A stretch of DNA of 64,000 nt, taken from the NCBI RefSeq assembly GCF_015278125.1, contig NZ_JADILO010000008.1:62001-126000 (forward strand), in the 5' to 3' direction. This document shows, one piece after another, positions 37,288 to 46,833 of the stretch (position 1 is the stretch's first letter; every line of letters starts with the position of its first letter). The position numbers were made by a program, and so were the translations under genes. Below the pieces are notes generated by a model that had not been told where the DNA came from, ran no database searches, and worked only from the letters and a program-made list of their open reading frames with translations. The stretch is from Vibrio fluminensis. GTDB lineage: Bacteria > Pseudomonadota > Gammaproteobacteria > Enterobacterales > Vibrionaceae.

Positions 37288-38535
37288 CTAAGCGACCAAA
37301 CTCCAGAGCAAATATGCATTAAGGGTAAGTACTAGGCTAATAATTACGATGCCTAGAACTAATATGAGGCGATGGTTATTATAATTCCCCATGATGCTGC
37401 GTCGACTGGTGAAAACAAGCAGTGGGATAATCGCTAGAGCTACACCAAAGCTCAGTACAACTTGGCTCGCGACTAAGATATCTGTGGTACTTACGCCCAT
37501 CGCGATGAAGCCAAACGCTGGTAGCATAGTGATCGTTCTACGTAACCAAAGTGGAATGGAAAAATGCACAAAGCCCTGCATGACCACTTGACCTGCGAGT
37601 GTGCCTACTACCGTTGACGACAGCCCTGAGGCTATCAATGATAAGCCAAATAGTAGTGCTGCGCCTTTGCCTAGCAATGGTGTCAGTGTTTGGTAAGCGG
37701 TTTCGATGCTGGCAATGTCACTGCGTCCTGTATGATGAAAGACCGCCGCCGCCATGGCAATGATTGCGATATTGACGAAACCCGCGATAGTCATTGCAAT
37801 CAATACATCAACACGCGTCATTTTTAGCCGTTGTTTCGTGCTGTGCTCGTTTTTTCCGCTGAATAGCGCTGAGTGCAAGTACACGACATGAGGCATTACG
37901 GTTGCACCTAAGATCGCTGCCGCCAAATAGACTTGCTTTGGCTCAGTAAGAGTAGGCACAAATAAGCCTGTTGCCATTGGGGCAAGCTCAGGTTTGGCTA
38001 ACATCAATTCGACGATATAAATACCCGCGACGATAATCAGCAAAGCACCAATAAACATCTCAAGTGGTTTTTGGCTACGACGACCGAGAGTAAGAATCGC
38101 GAGGCTAAACAGTGCTGTGATTGCAGCCCCTTCAAATAAGCTCACTCCAAGCAGCAATTGAAAGCCAACTGCTGCGCCAATGAACTCAGCAAGGTCGGTT
38201 GCCATCGCGATGATTTCAGCTTGGATCCAGTAGGGTACCACCGCCCATTTCGGTAAGTTGTCGCGTAAGTGCTCGGCAAGGTTTTTGCCAGTCACAATAC
38301 CTAATTTAGCCGAAAGGTATTGGATAAGCATTGCCATGAGGTTAGCCCAGAGCACAACCCAAAGCAGTTGATAGCCGTAAGCCGAGCCAGATTCAATATT
38401 AGTCGCAAAGTTACCAGGGTCGATATAGCCAATGGCAGCGATGAATGCAGGACCAATAAGACGTTTGCTACTGCTCTTAAGTTTGTTTGAATTGCCAAAG
38501 GCAATACTAGAAGGTGTGGATGTCAGCGCAGTCAT
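37288..38535 (-). CDS. mntH: NRAMP-family manganese/proton symporter
   Basis: This protein of about 415 residues imports Mn(II), and possibly Fe(II), with protons. The metal-site motif [17 protein letters not shown] (TM1) and the TM6 motif [13 protein letters not shown] carry the ligands Asp, Asn and Met. About 11 hydrophobic segments follow the normal pattern. I start at [10 protein letters not shown] (38535) rather than at the frame opening 17 codons earlier. It is divergent from the ROK kinase gene that begins the sugar-acid region. Confidence 0.92.
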   Translation of the reverse strand: MTALTSTPSSIAFGNSNKLKSSSKRLIGPAFIAAIGYIDPGNFATNIESGSAYGYQLLWVVLWANLMAMLIQYLSAKLGIVTGKNLAEHLRDNLPKWAVVPYWIQAEIIAMATDLAEFIGAAVGFQLLLGVSLFEGAAITALFSLAILTLGRRSQKPLEMFIGALLIIVAGIYIVELMLAKPELAPMATGLFVPTLTEPKQVYLAAAILGATVMPHVVYLHSALFSGKNEHSTKQRLKMTRVDVLIAMTIAGFVNIAIIAMAAAVFHHTGRSDIASIETAYQTLTPLLGKGAALLFGLSLIASGLSSTVVGTLAGQVVMQGFVHFSIPLWLRRTITMLPAFGFIAMGVSTTDILVASQVVLSFGVALAIIPLLVFTSRRSIMGNYNNHRLILVLGIVIISLVLTLNAYLLWSLVA

Positions 38536-38867
38536 TCTTTTGCTCTCATAATTTCGATGGAGCGAATTTACGCCTGTTAGTTGCAAGGGGCTAATTTGTC
38601 CTAACTATTATTTTGATAAGTAATAGCGATGAAAGAAGCGAAGCTCCTATCAAAAGTTTTCTCGCGTGACTTTCTTATGTGACTGGTATGACACCGTCAA
38701 TATAGAAACCATGTTTGTCGCTCGGTAAACGAAGAAATTAGTGCTCAGAGTCATGAGATTGAGTCGTAATAGGTGACGTTATTTGTAATAGCGGACAGAC
38801 TATTTTCAATATTGGTTTGAAACGTTGACTTGTTTAGGCGAAAAGAGCAGATCGTGAGGGCAGTGCA
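38536..38867. other. Divergent mntH/ROK kinase promoter region
   Basis: 332 bases between divergent genes. One sequence, TGGTATGACACC around 38684-38695, resembles a single degraded NanR half-site, but it is too weak to call. No MntR-type palindrome was found. Confidence 0.4.
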
Positions 38868-39782
38868 ATGCTGATTGGGTTAGATATTGGCGGAACTAAA
38901 ATTGAAGGTGTGATTGTATCGCCTGACAGTGGAGACGTCGTTAAGCGTATTCGTATTGATACTCCCAAGTCGAGTTATCAAGCATTTTTGGCTGCAGTAA
39001 AGTCAGTGATTGATAGTTTGATGGAGACAACCGAAGTGCAGTCTATCGGTGTGGGTTGCTGCGGTTCAATCAATCGTGCTACAGGCAAGATACAAGGCGC
39101 CAATATACTTTATCTCAATGGAGAAGACTTTCTTGGTGATTTGCGTGCGCATTATAGCCTTCCGGTCGCGTTAACCAATGATGCCAACTGTTTGGCGATA
39201 TCTGAGTTTGAAACCGGTGCAGCAAAAGAGGCTCTTAATTCATGTTTGGCAGTGATCATTGGCACTGGCTGTGGTGGCGGGATCGTTATTCATGGCAACA
39301 TCGTTGATGGTCAACATGGCTTGGGCGGTGAGATAGGGCACAACCCTTTACCGAGCTATCATCCTGAAAAGGATGGCCCAGCTACTCAGTGTTACTGCGG
39401 TTCTTACAACTGCAATGAGCTGTTTGTTTCCGGTACTGGGTTTGAGCGTACGTGGGTACAAAAACATGACAAGTTGTCAGCAAAAGCGATCTTTAATCGA
39501 TACGCTAATGGCGACAAAGATGCCGTTGAACACGTTGAATATTACGCAGATTGCCTCGCAAGGGTTTTAGGTTCGATCGTCAACGTAATTGATCCTGAAG
39601 TGATCGTATTAGGGGGCGGCGTTTCTAACCAATCTGCAATCTACCCATTGGTGGAGCAAAAGCTGAAACACTATTCCTTTAGTAAAAATGTCACAACTCC
39701 AGTTAAACAAGCACTGCATGGCGATTCAAGCGGCGTGTTAGGTGCGGCTTATCTGCCTATTATGAAGGGAATGCTGGTGTAA
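38868..39782 (+). CDS. ROK-family sugar kinase, copy 1
   Basis: This 304-residue ROK kinase resembles NagK/Mak. The ATP-site start is LIGLDIGGTKIEGV, catalytic Asp lies in TNDANCLAISE, and GTGCGGGIVIHG follows. The zinc site is CYCGSYNCNE, and the conserved end is VIVLGGGVSNQ. It should phosphorylate an amino- or hexose sugar at O6 (GlcNAc, ManNAc, mannose or fructose). It is about three quarters identical by eye to the kinase at 40949, so it is a recent duplicate. It stands outside the nanA operon, 294 bases upstream, with a hairpin after it. Confidence 0.88.
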   Translation: MLIGLDIGGTKIEGVIVSPDSGDVVKRIRIDTPKSSYQAFLAAVKSVIDSLMETTEVQSIGVGCCGSINRATGKIQGANILYLNGEDFLGDLRAHYSLPVALTNDANCLAISEFETGAAKEALNSCLAVIIGTGCGGGIVIHGNIVDGQHGLGGEIGHNPLPSYHPEKDGPATQCYCGSYNCNELFVSGTGFERTWVQKHDKLSAKAIFNRYANGDKDAVEHVEYYADCLARVLGSIVNVIDPEVIVLGGGVSNQSAIYPLVEQKLKHYSFSKNVTTPVKQALHGDSSGVLGAAYLPIMKGMLV

Positions 39783-40076
39783 CCACGTAGCGTTCTTTGT
39801 CGTCAAAATCACGATCATTTATCACTCCCTTCTTGAAACCATACGTTCACAAGAAGGGATTTGTATAACTCGCGCTTCCAGCAACGTCTTCCCACGTTCT
39901 TCTATCTCTCTTGATAAAGCCGATTTAGTCACAGTAAACGGATCGGCAAAGTGTTGCGTTGATCAAATAATGCGCTATGAAGGTTAATTCTTGCACAATA
40001 ACTGTGATCGGTGTCTGATACTATACTGGTATAACAGGTATAGTGTAACCATCAAGTCAACAGGTAGGACACCCTA
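39783..40076. other. Intergenic region before nanA
   Basis: 294 bases. It holds a 10-bp perfect hairpin (39826-39835 with 39850-39859) acting as the end of the first kinase transcript, then the nanA promoter and a NanR-like operator. A half CRP-like motif (TGTGA at 40003) is present but not convincing. Confidence 0.6.
40022..40045 (+). promoter_or_regulatory. nanA -10 element with overlapping NanR-type operator
   Basis: Two direct GGTATA repeats (40028-40033 and 40037-40042) are separated by ACA, as in the E. coli nanA operator, where a third repeat follows. Here the third position is degenerate. The repeats abut or overlap a -10-like TATACT (40022-40027), so bound repressor would block initiation. 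The gene for a NanR-like regulator lies at the end of the same cluster. Confidence 0.72.
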
Positions 40077-40955
40077 ATGGATTTTTCTGGTTTTTATGCA
40101 GCGACACTGACTCCGTTTAATCAAGATGAGAGTATTAATTATGCCGATTTACAGCAGTTGGTTGAGTTTAACTGCCAATCGGGTTTGAAAGGTTTATATG
40201 TTGGCGGCTCGACGGCTGAAGCGTTTCTTTGCTCGACGGAAGAGCGTATTGATCTACTCAAAGCAACGGCAGAAGTTGCAAGCCAAACCGAAGCGACTTT
40301 AATTGCTCACGTAGGCGATATCTCGACCAAAAAGAGTGAAAAGATAGCTCGAGCTGCGGCGGACCTTCCTTATCATGCAATTTCTGCGGTTACGCCATTT
40401 TATTATCCAGTCGGCTTTGAACAGTTGAAGAGACATTATTCCGACATCGTGCAAGCGGCTGGCAAACCGATGATTGTTTATAACTTCCCAGCGTTTTCAG
40501 GCATGAGCCTTAATCGAGACCAGATCAGTGAACTGCTAAATATTGATGGCGTGGTTGCGCTTAAGCAGACGTCGGCTGATTTGTATCAGATGGAACAACT
40601 GACACGCGGCAATCCAGACAAGACAGTATTTAACGGTTTTGATGAAATTTTAGCATCTGGTTTAGTTGCAGGAGCAAAAGGTGGTATCGGTTCGACATAC
40701 AATATTCAAGCGCAGCGCATTCTTGCTATCAATGAGGCGATTCAAGCTGGTGATGTTGTTAAAGCGACTGGTTTACAACGTGAAGCTAACCAAGTGATTG
40801 ACGCGTTAGTTTCGGCAGGTGTTATCCCTGGTTTGAAATATGTACTTAAACTGAAAGGCATTCTAAGCACTGATGCGTGTCGTCGCCCGATGAATCAAGT
40901 TAGCGCAGAAAACCGAGCCAAGTTAGAGCAATTGGTTGAGGCTGGCTTATGCTAA
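40077..40955 (+). CDS. nanA: N-acetylneuraminate lyase
   Basis: This 292-residue lyase cleaves sialic acid to pyruvate and N-acetylmannosamine by a Schiff-base mechanism. It is much closer to NanA than to DapA: GLYVGGSTAEAF, SAVTPFYYP, VYNFPAFSG, ALKQTSADLYQMEQ and GGIGSTYN all match. The Schiff-base lysine is Lys163 and the proton relay is Tyr135. GGSTAE differs from the common GGSTGE by one residue. It is the first gene of the operon under the NanR-like site and overlaps the kinase that follows by 7 bases. Confidence 0.93.
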   Translation: MDFSGFYAATLTPFNQDESINYADLQQLVEFNCQSGLKGLYVGGSTAEAFLCSTEERIDLLKATAEVASQTEATLIAHVGDISTKKSEKIARAAADLPYHAISAVTPFYYPVGFEQLKRHYSDIVQAAGKPMIVYNFPAFSGMSLNRDQISELLNIDGVVALKQTSADLYQMEQLTRGNPDKTVFNGFDEILASGLVAGAKGGIGSTYNIQAQRILAINEAIQAGDVVKATGLQREANQVIDALVSAGVIPGLKYVLKLKGILSTDACRRPMNQVSAENRAKLEQLVEAGLC

Positions 40956-41860
40956 TTGGTCTCGACATCGGTGGGACCAAAGTGGAGGGGGTGATTGTCT
41001 CCCCCCACAATGCTCAAGCGGTTGAGCGCTTGCGCATGGAGACCCCTAAAACAAACTATGCAGACTTTTTACTAGTAGTGAAAGGCGTCATCGACACTTT
41101 GTCTGAAAAAGCAGAGATTGATTCTATCGGCATAGGTTGCTGTGGGTCGGTTAATCGTGTGACTGGCAAGATGCAAGGCGCAAACATTCTCTATCTTAAC
41201 GGTGAAGACTTTATCGGAGATTTGCGCGCCAGTTATTCTGTGCCTGTTGCGATAACCAATGATGCTAACTGCTTAGCGATTTCAGAGTTCAAATCGGGCG
41301 CAGCGAAAGAAGCGCAAGATTCTTGTCTCGCGGTCATTATCGGTACGGGTTGTGGTGGTGGTGTTGTTATTCATGGTGATATCGTCGATGGTCAACATGG
41401 CTTAGGTGGCGAAATTGGTCACAACCCATTACCTCATTTTGATTCCGAGAAAGATGGACCCGCCGTTCAATGTTACTGCGGAAGCTATAATTGCAACGAG
41501 TCTTTTGTTTCTGGAACAGGTTTCGAGCGTACGTGGGCACTTAAACATGCTCCACTTTCCGCTAAAGAAATTTTTGCAGCCTATGCACAAGGAGATCAAA
41601 GCGCTGTTGCACACGTTGAGTACTACTCAGATTGTTTAGCGAGAGTGCTTGGCAACATTGTTAACATTATCGACCCAGAAGTGATCGTGCTAGGTGGTGG
41701 AGTGTCGAATCAAGACGCCATCTATCCGCTGGTGGCAGAAAGACTGAATCACTACACCTTCAGTAAAAATGTCAATACACCGATTCGCAAAGCAGAGCAC
41801 GGCGATTCGAGTGGTGTACTTGGCGCGGCTTACTTGCCCGTTATGAAGGAACTTATCTAA
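40949..41860 (+). CDS. ROK-family sugar kinase, copy 2 (NanK-like)
   Basis: This 303-residue paralogue of the kinase at 38868 has the same ATP, catalytic and zinc motifs (LDIGGTKVEGV, TNDANCLAISE, CYCGSYNCNE). In E. coli the equivalent step is NanK, which phosphorylates ManNAc. Sequence here is nearer NagK/Mak, so ManNAc, GlcNAc or mannose are all possible. It overlaps nanA and the next gene (TAATG), so it is translationally coupled in the operon. Confidence 0.88.
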   Translation: MLIGLDIGGTKVEGVIVSPHNAQAVERLRMETPKTNYADFLLVVKGVIDTLSEKAEIDSIGIGCCGSVNRVTGKMQGANILYLNGEDFIGDLRASYSVPVAITNDANCLAISEFKSGAAKEAQDSCLAVIIGTGCGGGVVIHGDIVDGQHGLGGEIGHNPLPHFDSEKDGPAVQCYCGSYNCNESFVSGTGFERTWALKHAPLSAKEIFAAYAQGDQSAVAHVEYYSDCLARVLGNIVNIIDPEVIVLGGGVSNQDAIYPLVAERLNHYTFSKNVNTPIRKAEHGDSSGVLGAAYLPVMKELI

Positions 41861-43077
41861 TGGTCACTATTAAGCATATACGTCCGGTGATTCTGACTGC
41901 GCCTTATGGTTTTGAGGGATGTGCAGAGAACGAGTTACATCTCCCACATGGACTTCGTTGCTGCTCAATGCTTGAGGTGACCTTAAGTAATGGCCTAAAA
42001 GGGATTGGTGAAGGGTATTTGGGCGTATTTGCCCCCGATGTATTTCGTTCCATTGTGGAGTTAATTACGCCTCATCTGATTGGTGATGATTTATCTCACG
42101 GTTATCAACATAGCTTACTCAAAGCGAAAAACCTTACCGCCTACTGGTCGCTTCAAGGCGCGGCGCAGCATGTACTTTCCGCTTTGGAAATTGCGTTAGT
42201 TGATGTCTATGCCAAGTATCAAGATCGTGCGGCTATCGAACTTTTTGGTGGCGCAAGAACATCAAGTATTGCCATGTATGGATCTGGTGGCGATTCGCTT
42301 CATCCAATGTTTATGGAGCAGGAATTACAGCAACTGCACCAACGTGGAATAGGCATCATTAAGATCAGAGCTCGTCACAATCAAATCGATAAAACAGTGT
42401 GGACCATCAATGCAGCCAAGAAATACGGTATTCGTGTGGCTGTCGATATGACGCAAAATTTGGCAGTCAACGGACAAACTGCTGAGCAAGTTCGCGAGTT
42501 CGCCAAGGAAGTAACTCAGCGCACGGGTGAGGAGTTAGTGTTCATTGAAGAGAGTTTGGGATTAGACAAGCTTACTCAACTGCCCCTGCTTAGTGACGAC
42601 TCAACGTTGTCTATTGCCGGTGGCGAGATTGTTACCACCAAAGAAGAGCTGTTTGAGCGTATTGATCGCGGTTACTACAACATCGTTCAACCTGATGCCT
42701 CAGTTCTGGGGGGAATCGAGAACACCATTAACGTTTGTCATTATGCACAGCAGCGAGGGGTTGACGCAGTGGTGCACTCATGGGGTGGACCGGTTGCAAT
42801 GATGGCAAACTATATCGCAGCTTTTGCCTCTGGCAGCGAGCTCATTGAATACCCTATGCCTGACTTTTTAATTCGTTCAGCCATGTTCAATTTCGACAAC
42901 TATATCCAAAATGGACACCTTTGCTTGCCTGACTTACCGGGTATCGGAATGGAACTTACGGCTGACATAGAGAGTGAGTTTAGCTACCGACCTGAAGCCG
43001 TATATCACTGTTTTCCACTTCAGGCGGGGTTAGATATTTTAGAAAACAGCCACGCCAATTGGCACAAGGAACAATGA
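41860..43077 (+). CDS. Enolase-superfamily dehydratase or racemase (MR/MLE)
   Basis: This 405-residue protein belongs to the mandelate racemase subgroup. The metal ligands are Asp196, Glu230 and Glu256. The catalytic pair Asp279/His306 has the spacing of mandelate racemase Asp270/His297. The second acid-base site reads Lys168-x-Arg170 instead of the common Lys-x-Lys. Members remove a proton alpha to a carboxylate and often dehydrate sugar acids to 2-keto-3-deoxy acids. Such an enzyme has no place in the textbook sialic acid pathway, which makes it a clue to the true substrate. The gene is coupled to its neighbours. Confidence 0.85.
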   Translation: MVTIKHIRPVILTAPYGFEGCAENELHLPHGLRCCSMLEVTLSNGLKGIGEGYLGVFAPDVFRSIVELITPHLIGDDLSHGYQHSLLKAKNLTAYWSLQGAAQHVLSALEIALVDVYAKYQDRAAIELFGGARTSSIAMYGSGGDSLHPMFMEQELQQLHQRGIGIIKIRARHNQIDKTVWTINAAKKYGIRVAVDMTQNLAVNGQTAEQVREFAKEVTQRTGEELVFIEESLGLDKLTQLPLLSDDSTLSIAGGEIVTTKEELFERIDRGYYNIVQPDASVLGGIENTINVCHYAQQRGVDAVVHSWGGPVAMMANYIAAFASGSELIEYPMPDFLIRSAMFNFDNYIQNGHLCLPDLPGIGMELTADIESEFSYRPEAVYHCFPLQAGLDILENSHANWHKEQ

Positions 43078-43997
43078 TGAATATCTATGTGCACCCAATA
43101 CTCAATGATGCTGAAAAAGACTACTTTCTTACTCAGCTATCTAGTGACATCACCATAACGTTCAACGACGGTCGTAACGAGCTTACTGCGGGGCGAGAGG
43201 CTGAAGTGGCTATCGGCAATTTTGATACGGCATGGATTGAGCAAATGCCAAACCTAAAGGTGATTTTGCTCGATTCGGTGGGAATCGATAACTTCAATGG
43301 CTATGTATGGAAACAAGACACTCCTGTGTCGGTGCATAACTTAAATGATTTTTTCTCGGTCGCCGTCGCAGAAGAAGTGCTGGCGAGTTTGTTATCGGTC
43401 TATCGTCAATTACCTGCATTAAAACAGGCACAACAACAGAGCATCTGGGTTAAAGATGAGCTGAGACCGACAAAGCGTTTACTTGCTGATGCCAAAGTAC
43501 TACTCGTTGGTTACGGCAATATCGGCAAACGCATCGAGCAGTTGTTGCTCCCGTTTGGCTGTGAGATATCAAGCTTTGATCAACAAGAGATGGCGGCAGG
43601 TGGTAAACCACTGCTTGCTGAAAAAGTTGCCCTCAATGACGTGATTATTTCCACGATACCCGCTAATACCGAAACCTTTGCAATCTTTGATTCTGTGCTG
43701 TTTTCAGCTATGAAACCAAGTGCGACATTCATTAATGTCGGGCGCGGACAAGTGGTTGATGAAGCGGCACTCAGTGAGCAAGCCAATCAAGACAAGTGCT
43801 TTAACGCTTGTTTGGATGTGACCATTCAAGAGCCCCTCAATTCCGATTCAACATTGTGGCAGTTACACAATGTTCATCTAACTCAACACACCGGTGGTGG
43901 GTCGAGTGATGAAAACTATAAGAAAATTGACATCTATATAAGTCAAATCAACCGTTTGCTAAGTGAACAACCACTTATCAATAAGATCCAATTCTAA
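43077..43997 (+). CDS. D-isomer-specific 2-hydroxyacid dehydrogenase
   Basis: This protein of about 306 residues has the NAD-binding loop LLVGYGNIGKRIEQLL. The catalytic Arg lies in INVGRGQVVDEA, the Glu in DVTIQEPL and the His in TQHTGGGS. The N-terminal substrate domain is shorter and more divergent than usual. It would interconvert a 2-keto acid and a D-2-hydroxy acid. The start at 43077 gives proper spacing from AAGGA; an ATG three bases earlier also exists. It lies inside the nan-type operon, where it has no standard role. Confidence 0.85.
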   Translation: MNIYVHPILNDAEKDYFLTQLSSDITITFNDGRNELTAGREAEVAIGNFDTAWIEQMPNLKVILLDSVGIDNFNGYVWKQDTPVSVHNLNDFFSVAVAEEVLASLLSVYRQLPALKQAQQQSIWVKDELRPTKRLLADAKVLLVGYGNIGKRIEQLLLPFGCEISSFDQQEMAAGGKPLLAEKVALNDVIISTIPANTETFAIFDSVLFSAMKPSATFINVGRGQVVDEAALSEQANQDKCFNACLDVTIQEPLNSDSTLWQLHNVHLTQHTGGGSSDENYKKIDIYISQINRLLSEQPLINKIQF

Positions 43998-44013
43998 TAA
44001 GGATAATTAGACC

Positions 44014-44985
44014 ATGACGATGAAAACAACCCTCAAACTAACCGTAATTGCTTCTGCTTTGCTTGCTGCTAACGTCTATGCAAACACAGAACTTAAAGTG
44101 GGTTTTAATGAAGCGTACAACAGCCCAATTTACCACGGTATGCTAAAAGCTGCTGAAGAGCTAGAAAAGCAGTCAGGTGGCGAGCTTACCATGCGTCTGT
44201 ACGAGGGCGGTCAGTTAGGCAGTGTGCACGAAATGCTTGAGCAAGTTTCACTAGGTGAAATTGATATGTCGATGCAAGTATTTGGTGGTTACGCACAATA
44301 TGTTCCAGAACTGGGCGCGCTAGAAACCGCTTACATCGTAAAAGATTTTGATCACCTAAAGCGTATTTTAGATAGTGAGTGGGGGATGAAAGTGCGCGGC
44401 GAATTGGAAGAGAACTTCCAACTTAAGCCAATTGATAGCTGGTACTTTGGCGTGCGCCAAACGACATCAAACCGTGCAATAAATTCATATGAAGATATGA
44501 AGGGACTGAAACTTCGCACGCCAAATGCTAAGGCACTGATTGACTACGCCAAAGCAACGGGTGCGATTCCTTCACCAATTGCCTACGCAGAAGTGTACCT
44601 AGCACTGCAAACTAATGCGGTAGATGGTCAAGAAAACCCAATCCCGTCTATTGAAGCGATGAAGTTCTACGAAGTACAGAAATACTTGGCGATGACGAAC
44701 CATGTGGTGCAAGACCAAACCATCTCAATTAACTCGGATCGTTGGAATGACCTTTCAGAGCAAGAGCAGGGCTGGCTGGTTGCCGCACTTAAAGCGGGTG
44801 GTGATGAAGCCGAGCGCCGTATTAATGAAAATACTGAAAAACATCTAGCGCTGTTTAAAGAAGCTGGCGTGACGGTGACATATCCAGATCTTGAACCGTT
44901 CCGCGCGTCAATGAAGCCTTTCTATGCGGCTTTGGATAAGCAGTATGGCGAAGGCTTTACTCAAACTCTAATTGATGCCAAGTAA
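44014..44985 (+). CDS. siaP: Sialic-acid-type TRAP substrate-binding protein
   Basis: This 323-residue DctP-family protein has a signal peptide ending VYANTE (about residue 24). It shares with Haemophilus SiaP the run RQTTSNRAINS, then DMKGLKLR, EVYLALQTNAVDGQENP and KFYEVQK-LAMTNH. Arg148, Arg168 and Asn208 lie at the spacing of SiaP Arg127, Arg147 and Asn187, which hold the sialic acid carboxylate. That makes a nine-carbon keto acid a likely ligand, although variants of sialic acid could also fit. It is followed by its membrane subunits. Confidence 0.88.
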   Translation: MTMKTTLKLTVIASALLAANVYANTELKVGFNEAYNSPIYHGMLKAAEELEKQSGGELTMRLYEGGQLGSVHEMLEQVSLGEIDMSMQVFGGYAQYVPELGALETAYIVKDFDHLKRILDSEWGMKVRGELEENFQLKPIDSWYFGVRQTTSNRAINSYEDMKGLKLRTPNAKALIDYAKATGAIPSPIAYAEVYLALQTNAVDGQENPIPSIEAMKFYEVQKYLAMTNHVVQDQTISINSDRWNDLSEQEQGWLVAALKAGGDEAERRINENTEKHLALFKEAGVTVTYPDLEPFRASMKPFYAALDKQYGEGFTQTLIDAK

Positions 44986-45038
44986 TCTTGATTGAAGCGG
45001 GGCGCTTGGAGTGCTCCGCTCTTCAATAGGAACTCACT

Positions 45039-45551
45039 ATGTATAAGATAATTGCTAAAATGGAGTTGGTTGAAAAATACCTAGCCATATTCCTATTTTT
45101 ACTCATGTTGACAGTGATCTCGGTACAGATCTTAAGCCGCTATTTCTTTAGTTTTGCCATCCCTTGGACCGAAGAGCTTTCTCGCTGGCTTTACATCTAC
45201 ATTGTGTTCATTGGTGCAAGTGAAGCGATTTCCAGAAGGGATCATATTGCAATCGACATGTTGCCAAACCGCTTAGGTGATAAAGCGAACCTGGTACTGG
45301 ATATTTTCATTCATGGTCTATTTGCTGTGATTTCGGTTGTGATCATTCACTACGGTTACCTTTTTGCAGAGCGTATGGATCGATTAGGCTCGGTCACCAT
45401 GGATGTGCCAATGTCAGCACTCTATGGCGCAGTGCCGCTGGGCTTCGTTCTTGTCTTCATCAAATGCTTTTTAAACGCGGCCATCTCTTTCTCAAAATTG
45501 GTTCAACCGCAAAGAGGTGACAGCACAGTGACCTCCCATCTATGTAAGTAG
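45039..45551 (+). CDS. siaQ: TRAP transporter small membrane subunit
   Basis: This 170-residue DctQ-family protein has four predicted helices, with the conserved segment SRYFFSFAIPWTEELSRWLYIYIVFIGASEAI. It helps the large subunit engage the binding protein. In this operon it is separate from SiaM, as in V. cholerae, whereas Haemophilus has a QM fusion. AGGAA precedes the ATG. Confidence 0.88.
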   Translation: MYKIIAKMELVEKYLAIFLFLLMLTVISVQILSRYFFSFAIPWTEELSRWLYIYIVFIGASEAISRRDHIAIDMLPNRLGDKANLVLDIFIHGLFAVISVVIIHYGYLFAERMDRLGSVTMDVPMSALYGAVPLGFVLVFIKCFLNAAISFSKLVQPQRGDSTVTSHLCK

Positions 45552-45561
45552 GGCAATAGTT

Positions 45562-46827
45562 ATGTTTAGTATTTTTGGTGGTTGGGGAGCATTGTTGGCA
45601 ATCGGCATGCCAGTTGCTTTTACCCTATACGTAGTGTCGATTATTTATTTATTGATGAATGGTGGTATTGCTCTTGCTGCACAGAAAATTATCGCCGGTT
45701 TGAACTCTTTCCCTTTGCTAGCAGTGCCGTTTTTTATCTTCAGTGGCTTGCTGATGAACTCAGCGGGTATCACCGACAAAATGTTTAAATTTGCTCGCGA
45801 CTTAACCGGGCATTTAACTGGGTCTCTTGGGCATGTAAATGTGTTAGCGAGCCTTTTGTTCTCAGGGATGTCTGGCTCTGCACACGCAGATGCGGGCGGC
45901 TTAGGACAACTTGAAATCAAAGCGATGCGTGATGAAGGCTACGACGACGGATTTGCTGGCGCAATCACCGCGGCATCGAGTGTTATTGGTCCTTTGATGC
46001 CACCCAGTATTCCCATCGTTATCTATGGGGTAATGTCAGGCGCTTCGATTGGTGCGCTGTTCCTCGCTGGCGTGGTTCCTGCGCTGTTGTGTGCCGTGTC
46101 ATTGATGGTGATGGTGTACTTTATAGCGAAGAAAAAAGGCTATCCAGTTTACCCACGAGCATCATTTAAAACGATTTGTTATTCATTTAAAGACGCTTCG
46201 CTTGCTCTAATGACGCCAGTATTAATTATCGGCGGTATTTTCTCTGGCATAGTGACACCGACTGAAGCCGCAGTTGTTGCCTCTCTTTACGCGATGTTTT
46301 TAGGTTTCGTTGTTTATCGAGAGCTAACGGTTTCGCGTCTACTTGAGGTTGTGCATGAATCAGTCAATACATCGGCAGTAATTGGCTTTTTGATTGGCGG
46401 TGTGGGTCTGTTTGGCTTTGTTATCGTCAAAGAAGACATCCCTTTAAAAGCTGCGGAGCTCTTTTTACAAGTCACGGACTCACCGCTGGTATTCCTCATC
46501 CTGGTTTCAGTGATGCTGTTCATCCTAGGTGCCTTTATTGAAACCTTGGCTTTGCTACTGATCCTTATTCCGATTTTGCTACCAGTGACCATTCAACTTG
46601 GTATTGATCCAGTTCACTTTGGCATTGTGGTTGTCATGAACATGATGTTAGGGATATTAACGCCACCGATGGGGGTCTCGTTATTTGTCGTGGCTAAGGT
46701 GGGTAAGATCCCATATGAAGTCCTAGCACGTTCTGTTTTGATCTTCTTAGTTCCTCTCATTGTTGTGTTGGGCATTATTATTTTGTTCCCACAACTTGTG
46801 ATGTTCTTACCGAATTATTTCCTTTGA
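45562..46827 (+). CDS. siaM: TRAP transporter large membrane subunit
   Basis: This 421-residue DctM-family permease has about 12 helices. LLFSGMSGSAHADAGGLGQLEIKAM and AASSVIGPLMPPSIPIVIYG are the central sodium/substrate-site hairpins; GILTPPMGVSLFVV is the second-repeat counterpart. It imports the ligand bound by SiaP together with sodium. It starts 10 bases after siaQ. Confidence 0.88.
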   Translation: MFSIFGGWGALLAIGMPVAFTLYVVSIIYLLMNGGIALAAQKIIAGLNSFPLLAVPFFIFSGLLMNSAGITDKMFKFARDLTGHLTGSLGHVNVLASLLFSGMSGSAHADAGGLGQLEIKAMRDEGYDDGFAGAITAASSVIGPLMPPSIPIVIYGVMSGASIGALFLAGVVPALLCAVSLMVMVYFIAKKKGYPVYPRASFKTICYSFKDASLALMTPVLIIGGIFSGIVTPTEAAVVASLYAMFLGFVVYRELTVSRLLEVVHESVNTSAVIGFLIGGVGLFGFVIVKEDIPLKAAELFLQVTDSPLVFLILVSVMLFILGAFIETLALLLILIPILLPVTIQLGIDPVHFGIVVVMNMMLGILTPPMGVSLFVVAKVGKIPYEVLARSVLIFLVPLIVVLGIIILFPQLVMFLPNYFL

Positions 46828-46833
46828 TTGATT

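Noticed and set aside
38684..38695. Possible second NanR half-site before the first ROK kinase
   Set aside because: Only one imperfect repeat (GGTATG) is present; the second repeat does not match.
40003..40018. CRP site before nanA
   Set aside because: Only the TGTGA half matches well; the other half has several mismatches and the position relative to the -10 element is poor.
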